From the NCBI RefSeq assembly GCF_900095745.1, contig NZ_FMIR01000018.1:496001-560000 (forward strand): a DNA stretch of 64,000 nucleotides, read 5' to 3'. Below, piece after piece: positions 63,068 through 64,000 of the stretch. Under the pieces are notes generated by a model, which made no database searches, was not told where the DNA came from, and saw only the letters and a program-made list of their open reading frames with translations. The stretch is from Microbacterium oxydans (GTDB lineage Bacteria > Actinomycetota > Actinomycetes > Actinomycetales > Microbacteriaceae). The stretch's first letter is position 1. Each line of letters opens with the position of its first letter. The translations under genes and the position numbers were made by a program.

Positions 63068-64000
63068 ATGAGCACTGAGGCTCGGCCCGAACGAGCATCC
63101 GTCCGTCTCTCCCCGCGCACGATCGTGCTGTACGCGATCGGGTCGCTGGGGACCGGCGGCTACGCCACCCTGCCCGGGCTGGTGCTGACGTATTTCCTCA
63201 CCGACAACCTCGGCGTCGCCGCGCTCGCGGCCGGACTCATCGTCACGGCCGCGAAGATCTGGGACGTCCTGATCGATCCGTTGATCGGCGCCGCGTCGGA
63301 CCGTCAGCTCGCTCGCACCGGCTCCCGTCGCGGGTTCATGGTGACCGGCGCTCTGGCCCTCCCGCTGTTCTTCGCCCTCACGTTCGCGGTGCCGCCCTCC
63401 TGGGGCCCGGTCGCCGGGGCGATCAGCGTGCTGCTCGCATTCCTCGCCACCGCGACCGCGTTCAGCCTGTTCCAGGTACCGTACGTCGCCCTCCCTGCGG
63501 AGCTGACCGGCGACTACGACGAGCGCACCCGTCTGCTGGGTTGGCGCGTGGTCGTGCTCACCGCGGCGATCCTGCTGTTCGGCGCCGGGGGTCCCGCGCT
63601 GCGCAATGCCGGCGACGACCCCGTCTTGGGGTACCTCTTGATGGGCATCGCCTCGGGTGTCGTGATCGGGATCGGCATGCTGATCGCCGCCCGGACGGCG
63701 ACGATCGCCGCCCGGCGCACCGAGGCAGCCCCGGCCGCCGCGATCGCCGACTCGACGTGGCGCGATCAATACATGTCAGGCTTCCGGGCGCTGAGGCGCA
63801 GCCAGCCGTTCCGCGCGCTGCTGGGCACGTTCGTGCTGCAGGCCCTCGCCACGGGGACCATGCTCGCCGGCGCGCAGTACGTCGCGACGTGGGTGCTGCG
63901 CAGCGAGGATGCCGTGACGTTCGTGTTCGTGGCCCTGGTCGGGCCCGCACTCCTCGCGACTCCGGTGTGGACGGTGATCGCGAGGCGCATCGGCAAGGAG
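63068..64000 (+). CDS. GPH-type sugar:cation symporter (partial, runs off window)
   Basis: 311 residues to the window edge, no stop reached. MSTEARPERASVRLSPRTIV, then GTGGYATLPGLVLTYFLTDN and KIWDVLIDPLIGAASDRQLA match the glycoside-pentoside-hexuronide (MelB-like) MFS family, with its D-P-x-I-G motif after helix 2. VPYVALPAELTGDYDERTRL is the other diagnostic block. At least nine membrane helices are visible. Substrate unknown. Confidence 0.88.
   Translation, partial: MSTEARPERASVRLSPRTIVLYAIGSLGTGGYATLPGLVLTYFLTDNLGVAALAAGLIVTAAKIWDVLIDPLIGAASDRQLARTGSRRGFMVTGALALPLFFALTFAVPPSWGPVAGAISVLLAFLATATAFSLFQVPYVALPAELTGDYDERTRLLGWRVVVLTAAILLFGAGGPALRNAGDDPVLGYLLMGIASGVVIGIGMLIAARTATIAARRTEAAPAAAIADSTWRDQYMSGFRALRRSQPFRALLGTFVLQALATGTMLAGAQYVATWVLRSEDAVTFVFVALVGPALLATPVWTVIARRIGKE

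Overview
The window is chromosomal DNA from a high-GC Gram-positive actinobacterium, most likely Microbacterium or a close relative in the Microbacteriaceae. This rests on GC-rich codon use, many GTG starts, stop/start overlaps of the ATGA, GTGA and TGATG type, and family content (DUF4192, DUF3180, DUF7882, DUF2207, mycoredoxin, an ftsH-folE-folP-folB-folK chain). I see no insertion sequence, prophage, CRISPR array, rRNA or replication origin. Both ends cut genes: a lipoprotein at the left and a GPH-type sugar transporter at the right.

The left part (1-24.4 kb) is mostly housekeeping: cardiolipin synthase, lysS, a folate operon read leftward from ftsH and continuing into DUF3180, two PH-domain membrane proteins and a DUF2520 dehydrogenase, then hpt, tilS, ppa and three tRNA genes (Glu, Asp, Phe). 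Inserted between hpt and a DUF937 gene is a compact accessory unit (15.5-19.3 kb). It holds an 89-residue ESX-like protein, a 631-residue protein with a C-terminal GHSYGG alpha/beta-hydrolase, and a tandem array of three paralogous lipoproteins with the 3' stub of a fourth. The layout resembles a secreted lipase-type toxin followed by immunity lipoproteins.

The middle part (24.4-33.1 kb) carries envelope and miscellaneous genes: an M23 peptidase with FG-GAP-like repeats, a DivIVA-like coiled-coil protein, a fatty acid desaturase, an intradiol-dioxygenase-like lipoprotein and an LtrA-family membrane protein.

From 33.1 to 60.7 kb lies a large exopolysaccharide locus. It contains a WbaP-type initiating glycosyltransferase, at least six further glycosyltransferase genes (one a double-domain fusion), a Wzx flippase, a Wzy polymerase, a Wzz/BY-kinase with a Wzb-type phosphatase, dTDP-rhamnose genes (rmlA, rmlB, fused rmlC-rmlD), a CDP-alcohol phosphotransferase with a glycerol-3-phosphate-cytidylyltransferase-like enzyme, and two large secreted proteins sharing a beta-rich module.

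The most unusual feature is a set of 5' leaders in front of about nine transcription units of this locus. They contain small hairpins with unrelated but self-complementary stems whose loops nearly all carry GGGG(A) or GTGGG(A), plus repeated unpaired CTGGGGAA motifs. In three leaders the loop contains or overlaps the Shine-Dalgarno sequence. This looks like a locus-wide post-transcriptional regulatory code, similar in logic to CsrA/Rsm control of exopolysaccharide. I know of no described equivalent in this group.

The right end (60.7-64 kb) holds a siderophore-interacting-protein-like gene with an IdeR/DtxR-like palindrome over its promoter, a coupled short solute-binding-like lipoprotein / CDF cation transporter / mycoredoxin trio, and the partial transporter.
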